Of a DNA stretch of 41,199 bases, positions 27,593 through 36,750 are shown one piece after another. Both the position numbers and the translations under genes were made by a program. The stretch's first letter is position 1; each line of letters starts with the position of its first letter. Origin of the DNA: a virus; IMG/VR virus record IMGVR_UViG_3300036980_000356, positions 1-41,199 of that record; one strand, 5' to 3'. The notes below the pieces were generated by a model. That model had not been told where the DNA came from, did no database searches, and was given only the letters and a program-made list of their open reading frames with translations.

Positions 27593-28618
27593 TTAACCAG
27601 ACGATTGAAAGCCTAGTTCTAAATTATTTATAGAAGTAATATCCCAAGTTGTACCTGCGGGGTTTGTAGCCCAAGTACTACTGGCTAAACCGTAAGTAGT
27701 TGAAGCAGCTACTGGAGTTCCTTGATAGACAGTGGAACCAACTTTTATCGAAGGTGATATAGCTCCTGAACTTCCAGCAGCGTCTTTCATTACCCAAGCA
27801 TCACTTTGTACTATTAAATGACCTGTGGGGATCACGTCTTCAGGAAGAGACGGGTGGGTGAAGGTGTCGAGAATTCCAAAGTTGAAGGTTGAAAGATAGT
27901 CGGTAGCGGATGGGGGTACTTCATCGATCGCAGTGTAGTGAGTTAGTCCAGCTGGAGTGGGAGTCCACTGTTGAGAAGTTCCATCAGCCGTTGGAGCTAG
28001 CCGTACAATCTTCAACCCTCCAGGCCACGAATTATTTATACTTCCAGTTGTATCATTAATTACCACATCATCAACAAAGCTGTCATGCTGCCCTGTGCTC
28101 TTGCCTGGGAGACCGAAGGCGCTAATGGAAGTATATGATTGGTATTGGGTGTTACCGTAGAAGGAGCCAGCTGGAATACCATTGAGTCTTATCTCAAAGA
28201 CTCCGGCGGTTGGATGAATTTTAATGTGAAATTCAACAACATACCACTGATCCGGCCACATCAAAGTATTTCCAGTAAAGATGTGAGTGACGTACTCTCC
28301 GAAATACAACGAAACTGCGTAGCCTACTGCTGTGTGTACGGTGAAAACGGCGTTATTCCCACTTTTGAATAGCCAATTGGTATAATTATAATCAGTGCCG
28401 GGCCAAGATAAAAAGTACGTTGCGAATTGAAAATAAAACTCACTAAGGGTCAGCCCTCCGGGTAGTGACCTCCCCACACCTGTCGTTTGAGCATATCTTA
28501 CACTATAAGTACCTGAGCGAACGGGCGTCGTCACGAAAAGCGGGGCTGCGATATACCAATTGCTCCACTCTGGCTCCCAAGCGCGGTGTTCAAAGCCACT
28601 CATGTAAACTAAAGCCAT
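27593..28618 (-). CDS. GFE-type jelly-roll tail protein (paralogue 4)
   Basis: A 341-residue protein starting MALVYMSGFE, closest to the copy at 26,480 (DGTSQQWTPTPAGLTHYTAI and NDTTGSINNSWPGG are near-identical). The first half is a lectin-like jelly-roll, with GNTQ in the loop before the DDVVIND strand. The second half is a smaller beta domain ending SINNLELGF. The ATG directly follows the upstream TAA. Confidence 0.8.
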   Translation of the reverse strand: MALVYMSGFEHRAWEPEWSNWYIAAPLFVTTPVRSGTYSVRYAQTTGVGRSLPGGLTLSEFYFQFATYFLSWPGTDYNYTNWLFKSGNNAVFTVHTAVGYAVSLYFGEYVTHIFTGNTLMWPDQWYVVEFHIKIHPTAGVFEIRLNGIPAGSFYGNTQYQSYTSISAFGLPGKSTGQHDSFVDDVVINDTTGSINNSWPGGLKIVRLAPTADGTSQQWTPTPAGLTHYTAIDEVPPSATDYLSTFNFGILDTFTHPSLPEDVIPTGHLIVQSDAWVMKDAAGSSGAISPSIKVGSTVYQGTPVAASTTYGLASSTWATNPAGTTWDITSINNLELGFQSSG

Positions 28619-28810
28619 TTACACCCAACCCTTTTCAGTTCGTCTTAGATTGATTTGTTGTTTCAGGTTAAAAAGATTTACTTCCAAATGGGGATTTAAT
28701 AGAAAGTTGTAAATGACACTCTCCGTATATTGGACCTTAACGACAACCTCTTGGACCTCATTTTCAAAGTTGGAAAGGTCTAATAGGGGTTTGACACCTG
28801 AGGGTTGCAC
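28619..28810 (-). CDS. 63-residue protein, GTG start
   Basis: QPSGVKPLLDLSNFENEVQE, then VVVKVQYTESVIYNFL and a basic end. GAGGTAGGA precedes the GTG at 28810; an overlapping ATG frame ends after 17 codons. It follows the membrane protein with little gap. No family recognised. Confidence 0.55.
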   Translation of the reverse strand: MQPSGVKPLLDLSNFENEVQEVVVKVQYTESVIYNFLLNPHLEVNLFNLKQQINLRRTEKGWV

Positions 28811-28819
28811 GAGACATTC

Positions 28820-29149
28820 CTACCTCTTCGACATCGATTGCTTTTCGATGATGTCCAACAGCTTCTCCGCCAGTCGTAAGTTGTTGTTTGAAATAACATC
28901 TAGGGTGGCCGCAATCTCTTTCAGAGTCTCAGTGTTTCTATTTAAGATGGGAAAAATTTGCCAGATGAGGAGAATTGCGATGATTGCCCCAATCCCCATA
29001 TTCGCTAAAGGAATAACAACATCACGTAATGTATTAAAACCTGCAACATCCTGAGCAGAGGGGGCGGCAGTCGTTGTAAGAGATTGCGCAGCAAGGACCA
29101 GAGCTGGAGTCAGTAGTGCACCTATTGTGATGAGTAAAGATTTTTTCAT
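28820..29149 (-). CDS. Two-segment membrane protein within the tail block
   Basis: A 109-residue protein. The ATG at 29149 has GAGG 7 nt upstream. MKKSLLITIGALLTPALVLA is a signal-peptide-like or membrane helix, followed by GIGAIIAILLIWQIFPIL (about 57-74) and a long amphipathic C-terminal helix (ETLKEIAATLDVISNNN, AEKLLDIIEK). This fits a small holin or a membrane accessory factor; the position among fibre genes would suit a lysis gene. No lysozyme gene is seen nearby. Confidence 0.7.
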   Translation of the reverse strand: MKKSLLITIGALLTPALVLAAQSLTTTAAPSAQDVAGFNTLRDVVIPLANMGIGAIIAILLIWQIFPILNRNTETLKEIAATLDVISNNNLRLAEKLLDIIEKQSMSKR

Positions 29150-29191
29150 TTGATGGCCTCTGACCTTTCCTTCTATATCTAAATTCAATTT

Positions 29192-29210
29192 GAACGTTTC
29201 CCCAACGTTC
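29192..29210. promoter_or_regulatory. Perfect inverted repeat upstream of the membrane protein
   Basis: GAACGTT, TCCCC, AACGTTC, a 7-bp perfect stem with a 5-nt loop, between the end of the 1,426-residue gene and the membrane gene. It could be an operator or a transcript hairpin; no T tract is present. Confidence 0.4.
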
Positions 29211-29256
29211 CACTCCTGCCCTCGGTACGAAAAAAGGTCAAGGGAATAGAAATGGG

Positions 29257-32200
29257 TTAACCAGATACTACCGTAATATCATCAACCCAAACTACCGCGG
29301 CAGGAACACTCTTCAAGGTAATATTCGGGGTCTGCATTATTAATTCGATATCGACTGTACCCGTATTCGTAGGAGTTATTTGTTTTGAAACTGAAACCCA
29401 TGTATCTGAAACGTCTGACATAACAAGATCGTCTTCAACAACAACCAAATTTGAGGGAGCAGTTCCACCTTGAGTGAAGAGGCGAAGACGAGCTACTTCA
29501 ACATAGGTCCCACCATTATTAGCTGAGACGTTTAGTCGGTGGTACTTATATGTGGTGGGACTCGAGCAAGTATAACTTTTAACAGTTCCAGCTACAGTCC
29601 AAGTTTGATTCGTCTGTGTGTCTATGGCTACATAACTCGAATCATTATTGGACCCCTCGAACGTCCAGTTCTTTGGTAGATTATTTAACTGGCCATCGTA
29701 CCGACTTCTAATAGAGTATGAAGAAACGGTAATGCCAGCGGGGTTAAAGGCTTTCAACCACTGAGGCGCCCCGGAAGAGCTTGCCCAATAATAACCGATC
29801 TGGGTATCCGCAAAGGCAGTATACGCCCTATTGGTCGTAGCGTTATACTCAGTTGAGGCTGAGGCGACGAAAGGATAGGGCTGTTCATTGGAGATCATTG
29901 GTCCAAACTCCGTTGATGTATCTCCAAGAGTCCCGGTTAAGTATCTAAGTCGAACTGTTGGTAGAGGGTCACTGCCACAACTGAAGTTCTTTCTAAGCCA
30001 AACTGTGATGGTCAACGGTACGTTCGCGGAAGCGATTGTATTGAGTGGAATAATGAGTGGCATACTATACGCAGGGTTGGTGCAACTTCCAAGTATAATT
30101 TTCATAGAAGGAGGCACAGTGCGATACACTTCCTGCTCTGAGGACACGCAAAAGGCATAAGGTTGATTCAACACGTGACGTCCGTAATATGTAAAATTAT
30201 TCCCTTGCTGCTGGTTAAAATTCTCAAACGAAATTTCGCCACTCCATCTATTGTTATTCGGCTCGAATGTGGGAAGGTCTCCTTGGGGGAAAAGACAATT
30301 TCTAAACACCATTGACTGCCCCCGCATATCACTATACACGTAAAACTCACGAAGTACGGGAGCGCCTTCTCCTATAATCGAGTCTTGAAATATAACATTG
30401 GAAACAGGGCCGGCAGATATCTGAAGGAGTCTTGCACAATTTCCACATTTAAATCGTTTGAATGTTCCAGAGTCCCAACCGTCTGCGAGCGCCCAGGTGG
30501 CACCAAAAACCTCTAAGTCATTAACTTCAAAGGCTACTGCTGAGGCGGCGCCTGCTGAAAGGGCCCCTGTAGTATTTTCAGCAAAAAATTTATTTACCCG
30601 AAAGTTGTGAGAAGTTGCGGATGCAATACGACAGTATCCACTAGAATTAAAGATATAAACATTTTCTAAACTCCACCCCACCCCACTGATATCTAGTAGA
30701 CTGGTACTCGAGCCATTAAAAAAGCCAACTCTGGAAACATCCCAAAAGTTGAAGACGGTGTTGACAATGAAGTCAACCGCGTAGTTTGGTGTACCTAGAA
30801 GTGTAAACCCGTCTTGTACAGTCGTCGAAGTGTTAACTCCGCACCTTAATGAAATTGGAGAAACTTGAAAACCGCGGACAGCAGGCAGGCCCCAATGGGT
30901 GGAAGGCACCCCTGAAGGGAGAATTTTTGAAACTGTTAGTCCAGATCCAGAGTTACCCCTATATGGTCTCCACAATGTAACAGTTAGTCCCGCACAAGAG
31001 TAGACGGAGTTCATTTGATCGACGGTTCCAATACGGAGTACATCATTCTGAGCTAAGTTTGGGCAGGTGGGGCTGGTGACTATAAAACTATCTTTGGTTG
31101 CTGAGAAGGTGCTGGGCAGTGGAGACTCTAAAGTTTTTGCAACATTAATAATATCCCCAGACCCGACCATCTTACCATAAGGAGACCGCCACGCTTCAGA
31201 CCAAGAGTAACCTGAAGCAACTTCCGAACCAAACACGGGATCGATGAAATGCTGCCTACGGTGATATGGATATCTTACTCCGGCTTGTAGGAACGTTCCT
31301 TGGACGTGTGCGGGATATGTTAACGTTCCAGAGAAGGCTCCGGAGCGAATTGCGTCCACGTCTTGGATGGAAAGAACTTTATTAAACATTAAAGCTTCGT
31401 CAATACTTCCATCAAAGAAGTTTGTTCCAGCTCCAGCGTTCTTCTCACACCCTAAACAAAAGTCGACATCTACTATTCTCAACGTGTTCGCCATATTCAA
31501 TTCCAGGTGCCGGATCATTCCAGTTCCATCTTCATAAATTCTCAAGTAGGCCCGCTTATTAATCCCATCAATTGCAAAAGCTATATGATACCACTGACCC
31601 GCCCATCCAATATTAGTACCCGGGTAGCCGGTGAGGGTGGAAAGCGATTCACTGGTCTGCCCCGAAACTCCATATCCAAGGGAACCGTATATAAAGTAGT
31701 TAGTGCCGTTATACGTTCTAGTTAAAGACCAACCAACTTTGGATGCATTCCAGTCCCACTTTGAAGCAATTGTGTGGTACGTACTAGTAGTCGGATTAGT
31801 CAGAGGGCGAATCCAACACATGAAAGTCATCGCTCTAGATTGCCCTGTAGACTTGAACGGGAAGTCCGCGGACATATTTGCTTCTGTTATAAGATGGGCT
31901 TGAGAGCTAGCCCGTGCATAGTTAACAGCGCAAGCTCCCTCTTTGAATTTTAACCCAGTTGCAAGGGTAGCTTCAGTGGGGGTTGCAACTGCAGTTAAAG
32001 TATTTGTACCTTTTGAATCGGTAGTCAAAGCTCCAGACTCAAATCTATATTGTGCGATGAGATCAGAAGTCGAGGAAAAGTTATTACTGTATGAAAGACC
32101 TGTGCCTGTGTACACTCCGCGACGAATTTGATCTGCCTGTTGAAATGTTAACATCCTATTGAATACTACCACTTCATCGATATACCCTTCAAAAAGGGTA

Positions 32201-33537
32201 GTAGCGAGAGTAGAATATGAATTTTTTCCAAATGTTACAGGGGCAGCTCCGACCCAGATAGTGTTTGTGATTCCTGTGTTAATATATGAAGACCCCATCC
32301 CAGTCCGTTCCCACCATACCTTTACTCCAAGAAATTTATTGACTCCATCAAATACAATTGTAACATGATGCCAATAATGAATGTCGAGATACAATCCAGT
32401 ATTATATGTTTCATGCGTAGTACCCGTACCCGAACCCAGAGACACACCAATTTGTCGATCATTGATATGGACCCAAAAAGTTCGGTAGTTTTGATCAGTA
32501 TCCATCTTAGAGAAGACGGCGCGGTAGTTTGAGTCTTGATAGGTAGGTTTGACCCAGAAGCAGAACGTTCCGGTCTTCGTTGTATCAGTACTTTTTAACG
32601 GGAAACCCGCAGCAAGATTTGAATCTGCGATCAAAGCTCCGTGGTATCGAAGACGGTTTACATACAGACCCCCGCCGCCTTCTTTATAGTAAGGTAATGT
32701 TTTAACGGGGGTAGCTCCGTTCACACTCATCAAAGTATGTGAACCCTTTGAGTCAGAGAGGAAGTTCGCAGTAGGTTCAAATCTCCAAAGAGCTACGCAA
32801 GTAGAGTCTCCAGAGAAATCATTAGTGGCTGCGACGGGTGATGGATATGTAATGGGAAAGGTGCCACTGCGTACTGCATCAACTTCATCGTCTGTAAGAC
32901 AGGAGTTGAACACGACAAATTCGTCAAGCTTTCCATCAAAGGTATAGTTACTAGTATTATCGGAGTAACCCCCAATTCTAAAATCTTGAGCGTTGGAAGC
33001 TGAGACTACAGTGAAAAAAACATAAGTATCAATCTGACCGTCTTGAGCTGAGTAAACTCTGACTGTTAAGGTCCGCTCCGTAGAGCAGATTATAAAGGAG
33101 ACGTGATACCAAACACCGGGGGTTAACGTTTTTGTTGCATACTGAGTAGAAATACACGCAGCAGTTAAAACGTTAGTGGTACCAATTATCATTCCCATAT
33201 TTGCGGAGGCGTATGTACCCTTATCAAAAATTCCCTGCCACTGAGATGGCGTTGCAGCTAGCTTCATCCAGAAGCAAACGGTCATGCGCTTGACTGCGTC
33301 TGCACTCTTAAATGGCCAGCCAGCGGGGAGATTTGCATCCGTTATTGTAAAGTATTGATCCGAGGCATTAACAAAGTTAGCACTACCCGAACCTTCTTTA
33401 AAATCACTACCATCAGAAGTGGGAGGGCTTGTGGAGGGAGTAAGGGTATTTGTACCTTTTGAATCGGAAGTCAAAGCTCCCGGTTCAAAGTTCCAGCGCG
33501 CAATACACCTAGATTCACTTGAAAAGTCGTTAGCCAT
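29257..33537 (-). CDS. 1,426-residue tail adhesin: LamG x3, beta-helix, F5/8C
   Basis: Probable tail spike/fibre protein. Three LamG-like domains (about 1-231, 247-469, 496-732) share DSKGTN/H.L, KEG, FPFKS or FPLKS and D.VVFN phrases. A long region (about 750-1150, many short beta strands such as FRVNKFFAEN and VNDLEVFGATW) looks like a right-handed beta-helix. A final jelly-roll is interrupted by a discoidin-type F5/8C domain (about 1230-1360; QWLKAFNPAG, WTFEGSNNDSSY, YKYHRLNVSANNGGTYVEVA). The ATG overlaps the upstream stop by one base. Confidence 0.85.
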   Translation of the reverse strand: MANDFSSESRCIARWNFEPGALTSDSKGTNTLTPSTSPPTSDGSDFKEGSGSANFVNASDQYFTITDANLPAGWPFKSADAVKRMTVCFWMKLAATPSQWQGIFDKGTYASANMGMIIGTTNVLTAACISTQYATKTLTPGVWYHVSFIICSTERTLTVRVYSAQDGQIDTYVFFTVVSASNAQDFRIGGYSDNTSNYTFDGKLDEFVVFNSCLTDDEVDAVRSGTFPITYPSPVAATNDFSGDSTCVALWRFEPTANFLSDSKGSHTLMSVNGATPVKTLPYYKEGGGGLYVNRLRYHGALIADSNLAAGFPLKSTDTTKTGTFCFWVKPTYQDSNYRAVFSKMDTDQNYRTFWVHINDRQIGVSLGSGTGTTHETYNTGLYLDIHYWHHVTIVFDGVNKFLGVKVWWERTGMGSSYINTGITNTIWVGAAPVTFGKNSYSTLATTLFEGYIDEVVVFNRMLTFQQADQIRRGVYTGTGLSYSNNFSSTSDLIAQYRFESGALTTDSKGTNTLTAVATPTEATLATGLKFKEGACAVNYARASSQAHLITEANMSADFPFKSTGQSRAMTFMCWIRPLTNPTTSTYHTIASKWDWNASKVGWSLTRTYNGTNYFIYGSLGYGVSGQTSESLSTLTGYPGTNIGWAGQWYHIAFAIDGINKRAYLRIYEDGTGMIRHLELNMANTLRIVDVDFCLGCEKNAGAGTNFFDGSIDEALMFNKVLSIQDVDAIRSGAFSGTLTYPAHVQGTFLQAGVRYPYHRRQHFIDPVFGSEVASGYSWSEAWRSPYGKMVGSGDIINVAKTLESPLPSTFSATKDSFIVTSPTCPNLAQNDVLRIGTVDQMNSVYSCAGLTVTLWRPYRGNSGSGLTVSKILPSGVPSTHWGLPAVRGFQVSPISLRCGVNTSTTVQDGFTLLGTPNYAVDFIVNTVFNFWDVSRVGFFNGSSTSLLDISGVGWSLENVYIFNSSGYCRIASATSHNFRVNKFFAENTTGALSAGAASAVAFEVNDLEVFGATWALADGWDSGTFKRFKCGNCARLLQISAGPVSNVIFQDSIIGEGAPVLREFYVYSDMRGQSMVFRNCLFPQGDLPTFEPNNNRWSGEISFENFNQQQGNNFTYYGRHVLNQPYAFCVSSEQEVYRTVPPSMKIILGSCTNPAYSMPLIIPLNTIASANVPLTITVWLRKNFSCGSDPLPTVRLRYLTGTLGDTSTEFGPMISNEQPYPFVASASTEYNATTNRAYTAFADTQIGYYWASSSGAPQWLKAFNPAGITVSSYSIRSRYDGQLNNLPKNWTFEGSNNDSSYVAIDTQTNQTWTVAGTVKSYTCSSPTTYKYHRLNVSANNGGTYVEVARLRLFTQGGTAPSNLVVVEDDLVMSDVSDTWVSVSKQITPTNTGTVDIELIMQTPNITLKSVPAAVVWVDDITVVSG

Positions 33538-35267
33538 TATCTAATTGACAACACTCCCAACCTGATATTTCCTAAATCATCCGCAGTCCAAACTTGCCCC
33601 GTGACGGGGTTAGTCTCCCAGGTAAAACCATACCAGGCGAAAGAGTTTGTTAAGTTCAGATCAGTGGACTCAAAAATCGTACTACCGACTTGGACGATAG
33701 AATGTAAAACTGTGATCGCAGCTCCAGTAGTAATTGCGGAGCGTGCGAAGCAATTGGCTTGAATTGCCATGACATTGGTTGAGAGCCCTCCAGGCGAGGC
33801 CTCAAGACCAAATAGCTCAGTAAGTCCTGGAGACCCTACAGATAACATTCGACCGGCCCATGCAGACGCCAAAGGAGGGGGATACGGAAGAGCTCTGTGC
33901 CAGTGAAATGGAGAATAGGGCTCAACACTCCAACCCGTAGAGACATCACTACGGGGACTGAGTCCGACCACGTGGATATTATCCGGCCAAGAATTATTCA
34001 CACTGCCACTACTATTGTTAATGACGACGTCATCAATATATAAGTCGTTGGAGGTTGGAGATATAACTTCTAGGGAAGTATTGAGAGATGCAGTGAGTCC
34101 TGCATAGGCGCTTTGTCTGATGGAATCAATCGCGGGATCGTATAAAGGGCCATTGAAGACTAAGACTTCATCAATCTGCCCCTTAAATCCTCCTGATGTT
34201 ATAGTTTCCGATCCAATTATAAATGGAGAGGAGTTTGCCGCTCGCATCACACTATTCCACGTTTTCGAATAGTTCGTAACTGTTTGTGCGGTAACATTCC
34301 AGATTCTAAGTTTAGTGGTTTTCGCGACACCATCAAAAGCCATCCCAACGTGGTACCACTGATTTAATGTAATTGTAAAGGGATCCCACACTTCTTGGTT
34401 CTGGCCTGTTCCGTACCCCCACGATACCCGAAAAGTGTTGGATGAGGCATAGATGGCCGCGCCGATTGATAAAGCATTTCCAGCCCAGTTCCACTTACAA
34501 ATCATATAATTCATTGTGGAACCTCCGGGGGATGTAGTGCAACGAAACCAAAAACAATATGTACCCTTTAAGTTGGAGTCTCCAGTTTTTAATGGAAAGC
34601 CCGCAGCCAGGTTAGCGTCTGTAAGATATAGTGCGTTGGACCCATCAAACGATACTGAATATAGCCCCTCACGAAAGTTCGTACCATCTGCTGCGGGAGA
34701 ACCAAAGGTGGAGAGAGCTGGCTGAATATTTAAAGTGTCAGTAGTAAGGGCTCCGGTTTCCATTTGCCACTGAGCAACACAAGTTCCTTCGGCTGACGGA
34801 CGAGTGTCTCCAGTCCAAGAACACTCAGCAACTCCATTAAGCCTAACCTCTATCACACCACTTGCAGCGTAGTTGAAGTGAACCTCAATGGTATACCAAC
34901 AGTATTGTTGTAGAATAGTTATACCAGTGGCTCTTAGAGTTACCCCTCCATCCCCCGTATAAACTTCAATTCTACCCAACGAATTAACAACTAGAGTCGC
35001 TACAACGATAGAACCCACGTAAAACTTAATGTACACACCAGCAGCTGGAATTGCTTGCGTCCAGATAATCGCGACTTGGGTAAAGAGTTCAGTTTGACTT
35101 GGGGAGAAATTTTTTGTTACTTTATCTCCAACGTTAGTAAGGTACATAGCCCAGTAAGCGCCGCGTTTATAAGTCGCGGAGACTCCCGCATTAGCTCCAA
35201 GCGTAACAGAGGAAAAGAAGTCAAGGCTAGTTCCGGTTTCAAAACCGGACATCATGAGGTTAGACAA
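33537..35267 (-). CDS. GFE-type jelly-roll protein with inserted LamG domain (paralogue 3)
   Basis: A 576-residue protein starting MSNLMMSGFE. Residues 1-156 and 392-576 correspond to the jelly-roll and C-terminal parts of its neighbours. About 235 residues between them (157-391) are a complete LamG-like domain (CVAQWQMETGALTTDT ... DEVLVFNGPLYDPAID). The insertion follows GDTRP, where paralogues have GNTQPG. This is a nested domain gain. The C-terminal part (WTADDLGNIRLGV) is intact. Confidence 0.85.
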   Translation of the reverse strand: MSNLMMSGFETGTSLDFFSSVTLGANAGVSATYKRGAYWAMYLTNVGDKVTKNFSPSQTELFTQVAIIWTQAIPAAGVYIKFYVGSIVVATLVVNSLGRIEVYTGDGGVTLRATGITILQQYCWYTIEVHFNYAASGVIEVRLNGVAECSWTGDTRPSAEGTCVAQWQMETGALTTDTLNIQPALSTFGSPAADGTNFREGLYSVSFDGSNALYLTDANLAAGFPLKTGDSNLKGTYCFWFRCTTSPGGSTMNYMICKWNWAGNALSIGAAIYASSNTFRVSWGYGTGQNQEVWDPFTITLNQWYHVGMAFDGVAKTTKLRIWNVTAQTVTNYSKTWNSVMRAANSSPFIIGSETITSGGFKGQIDEVLVFNGPLYDPAIDSIRQSAYAGLTASLNTSLEVISPTSNDLYIDDVVINNSSGSVNNSWPDNIHVVGLSPRSDVSTGWSVEPYSPFHWHRALPYPPPLASAWAGRMLSVGSPGLTELFGLEASPGGLSTNVMAIQANCFARSAITTGAAITVLHSIVQVGSTIFESTDLNLTNSFAWYGFTWETNPVTGQVWTADDLGNIRLGVLSIR

Positions 35268-36261
35268 TCTTCGCTCCTACTTCAAGTAAATCTGCATCCG
35301 CTACAGTCCACCTTAATCCAGTCTTGGGGTTCACGTTATATAAGTCACAGCGTAACGTGAAGGACAAAGAGGGATTAAAGGCTTCCGAAAATTGAATACC
35401 TTGTGGACAATTTAGAGCACTTAAGGCAATCGAGGTAGTTGACCCTGCAACCCGTTGAATCCAAAGATCTGAACTTATTCCGAGTACCTGTCCCGTATTA
35501 CCGGGAGTATTGGTAATCCCAAATAGCTCAAGAGTTCCAGACGTTGTTGACGACACGTAATCAGTTACGGTTGGGGGCGCATCGTCAACAGCTTGAAAGT
35601 GGGTGCTTCCCGCTGGCGTTACATTCCACTGCGACGTACTGCCAATTGCATTGGGCTTAAGTAGTATAACTGAAGCGCCGTCTACCCATGAGTTATTCAT
35701 TGATGTTGTGGTATCGTTTATAACGATGTCATCCCAGTACGTAGTGTAAATCCAACTCGGGGACATTCTTAACGCATCAAGCGTTGAGATTACTCCCGGT
35801 TGTGTGTTGCCGTAGAACGTACTATCGGTCAGTCCATCAACTCGAGTTTCGATTATTCCACTCACACTATTAATCCTAAGGTGGAATTCCAAAACGTACC
35901 ATTGGTTGTCTTGTAATACTGTCGTGCCCGTGGCTCTTAAAGTCCCGCCGTCACCTGTGTAAGCTAAGAGGTGGCCATTTGCAGGATCAAGGCCATATGA
36001 AATAATGACAGAAGATTGGCCCCCGCCCAGTATTTGTAAAAAGGAAGTGAGTTGGCTTGAGCGGTCTGGCCACCGCGCTGCGACCTGGATATAAACTTCT
36101 GAGTTAGCTGGAAATGAAATATAGCCCGCGCCCCCGTAAGGGGTATAGAAACTATAAGTTCCAGTTCTTGAGAATGTATTAGAGGGCGCTGCGCCCCCTT
36201 CAGCCCAGTTTAACTCACCAATACTTCCCCACTCGAACCCACAAGCCCGAATCATTGCCAA
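35260..36261 (-). CDS. GFE-type jelly-roll tail protein (paralogue 2)
   Basis: A 333-residue protein (MAMIRACGFE start). It has YTGDGGTLRATGTTVLQDNQWYV, the loop GNTQPG and WDDIVINDTTTSMNNSW, then the C-terminal WTVADADLLEVGAKI. It is the simplest form of the family and the best reference for the insertion in paralogue 3. The stop region overlaps the next start by 8 nt. A lectin-like surface role is expected. Confidence 0.8.
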   Translation of the reverse strand: MAMIRACGFEWGSIGELNWAEGGAAPSNTFSRTGTYSFYTPYGGAGYISFPANSEVYIQVAARWPDRSSQLTSFLQILGGGQSSVIISYGLDPANGHLLAYTGDGGTLRATGTTVLQDNQWYVLEFHLRINSVSGIIETRVDGLTDSTFYGNTQPGVISTLDALRMSPSWIYTTYWDDIVINDTTTSMNNSWVDGASVILLKPNAIGSTSQWNVTPAGSTHFQAVDDAPPTVTDYVSSTTSGTLELFGITNTPGNTGQVLGISSDLWIQRVAGSTTSIALSALNCPQGIQFSEAFNPSLSFTLRCDLYNVNPKTGLRWTVADADLLEVGAKIV

Positions 36262-36276
36262 AGGAGTACGCCTCCT

Positions 36277-36702
36277 TTAGTATAGATCGATGATGCCGCT
36301 AGCGTTCCACTGAACTGTGAAGTCACCATTGCTCGAAGCCTTGTCAGCGCCGAAGTCAAATGCGGCAACAAGCCATGAGTTATTCGACGCGTTCTTTTTG
36401 TATAGCACTGCGTAGCGAGCGGTGATTGTGCTATTGGCCCAAGTTACATCGTTAGCATCAAGGATACCTTTATCAGTTGAAAGGTTCAACATGACCGTCA
36501 CGCCTGTAAGGATTGTACCTCCCGCGACGTAGCCACTCCCTGCCGCACACTCACTTGCACTGACGTCGGCATAGACATTTTGGGAATCGTTGTTTGGTGT
36601 ATATGCGTTTGGAAATAAAGCACACCAAATTTCATCGTTGTCCAGATCAACCTCGCCGGTCATGAGCCTTTGTTTAAAGCTATTGTAGATTACAGATGCC
36701 AT
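36277..36702 (-). CDS. 141-residue conserved phage virion protein
   Basis: MASVIYNSFKQRLMTGEVDL, then DEIWCALFPNAYTPNN, YVAGG, DVTWANSTITARYAVLY and FDFGADKASSNGDFTVQW. I recognise this beta-rich layout from small structural proteins that lie beside fibre genes in many tailed phages. AGGAGG lies about 6 nt before the ATG. The exact position in the virion is not known to me. Confidence 0.75.
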   Translation of the reverse strand: MASVIYNSFKQRLMTGEVDLDNDEIWCALFPNAYTPNNDSQNVYADVSASECAAGSGYVAGGTILTGVTVMLNLSTDKGILDANDVTWANSTITARYAVLYKKNASNNSWLVAAFDFGADKASSNGDFTVQWNASGIIDLY

Positions 36703-36750
36703 CGTAGTTCCTCCTGAAAGTTAGTTCCATTAATGAATTTGTAAAGTTAA

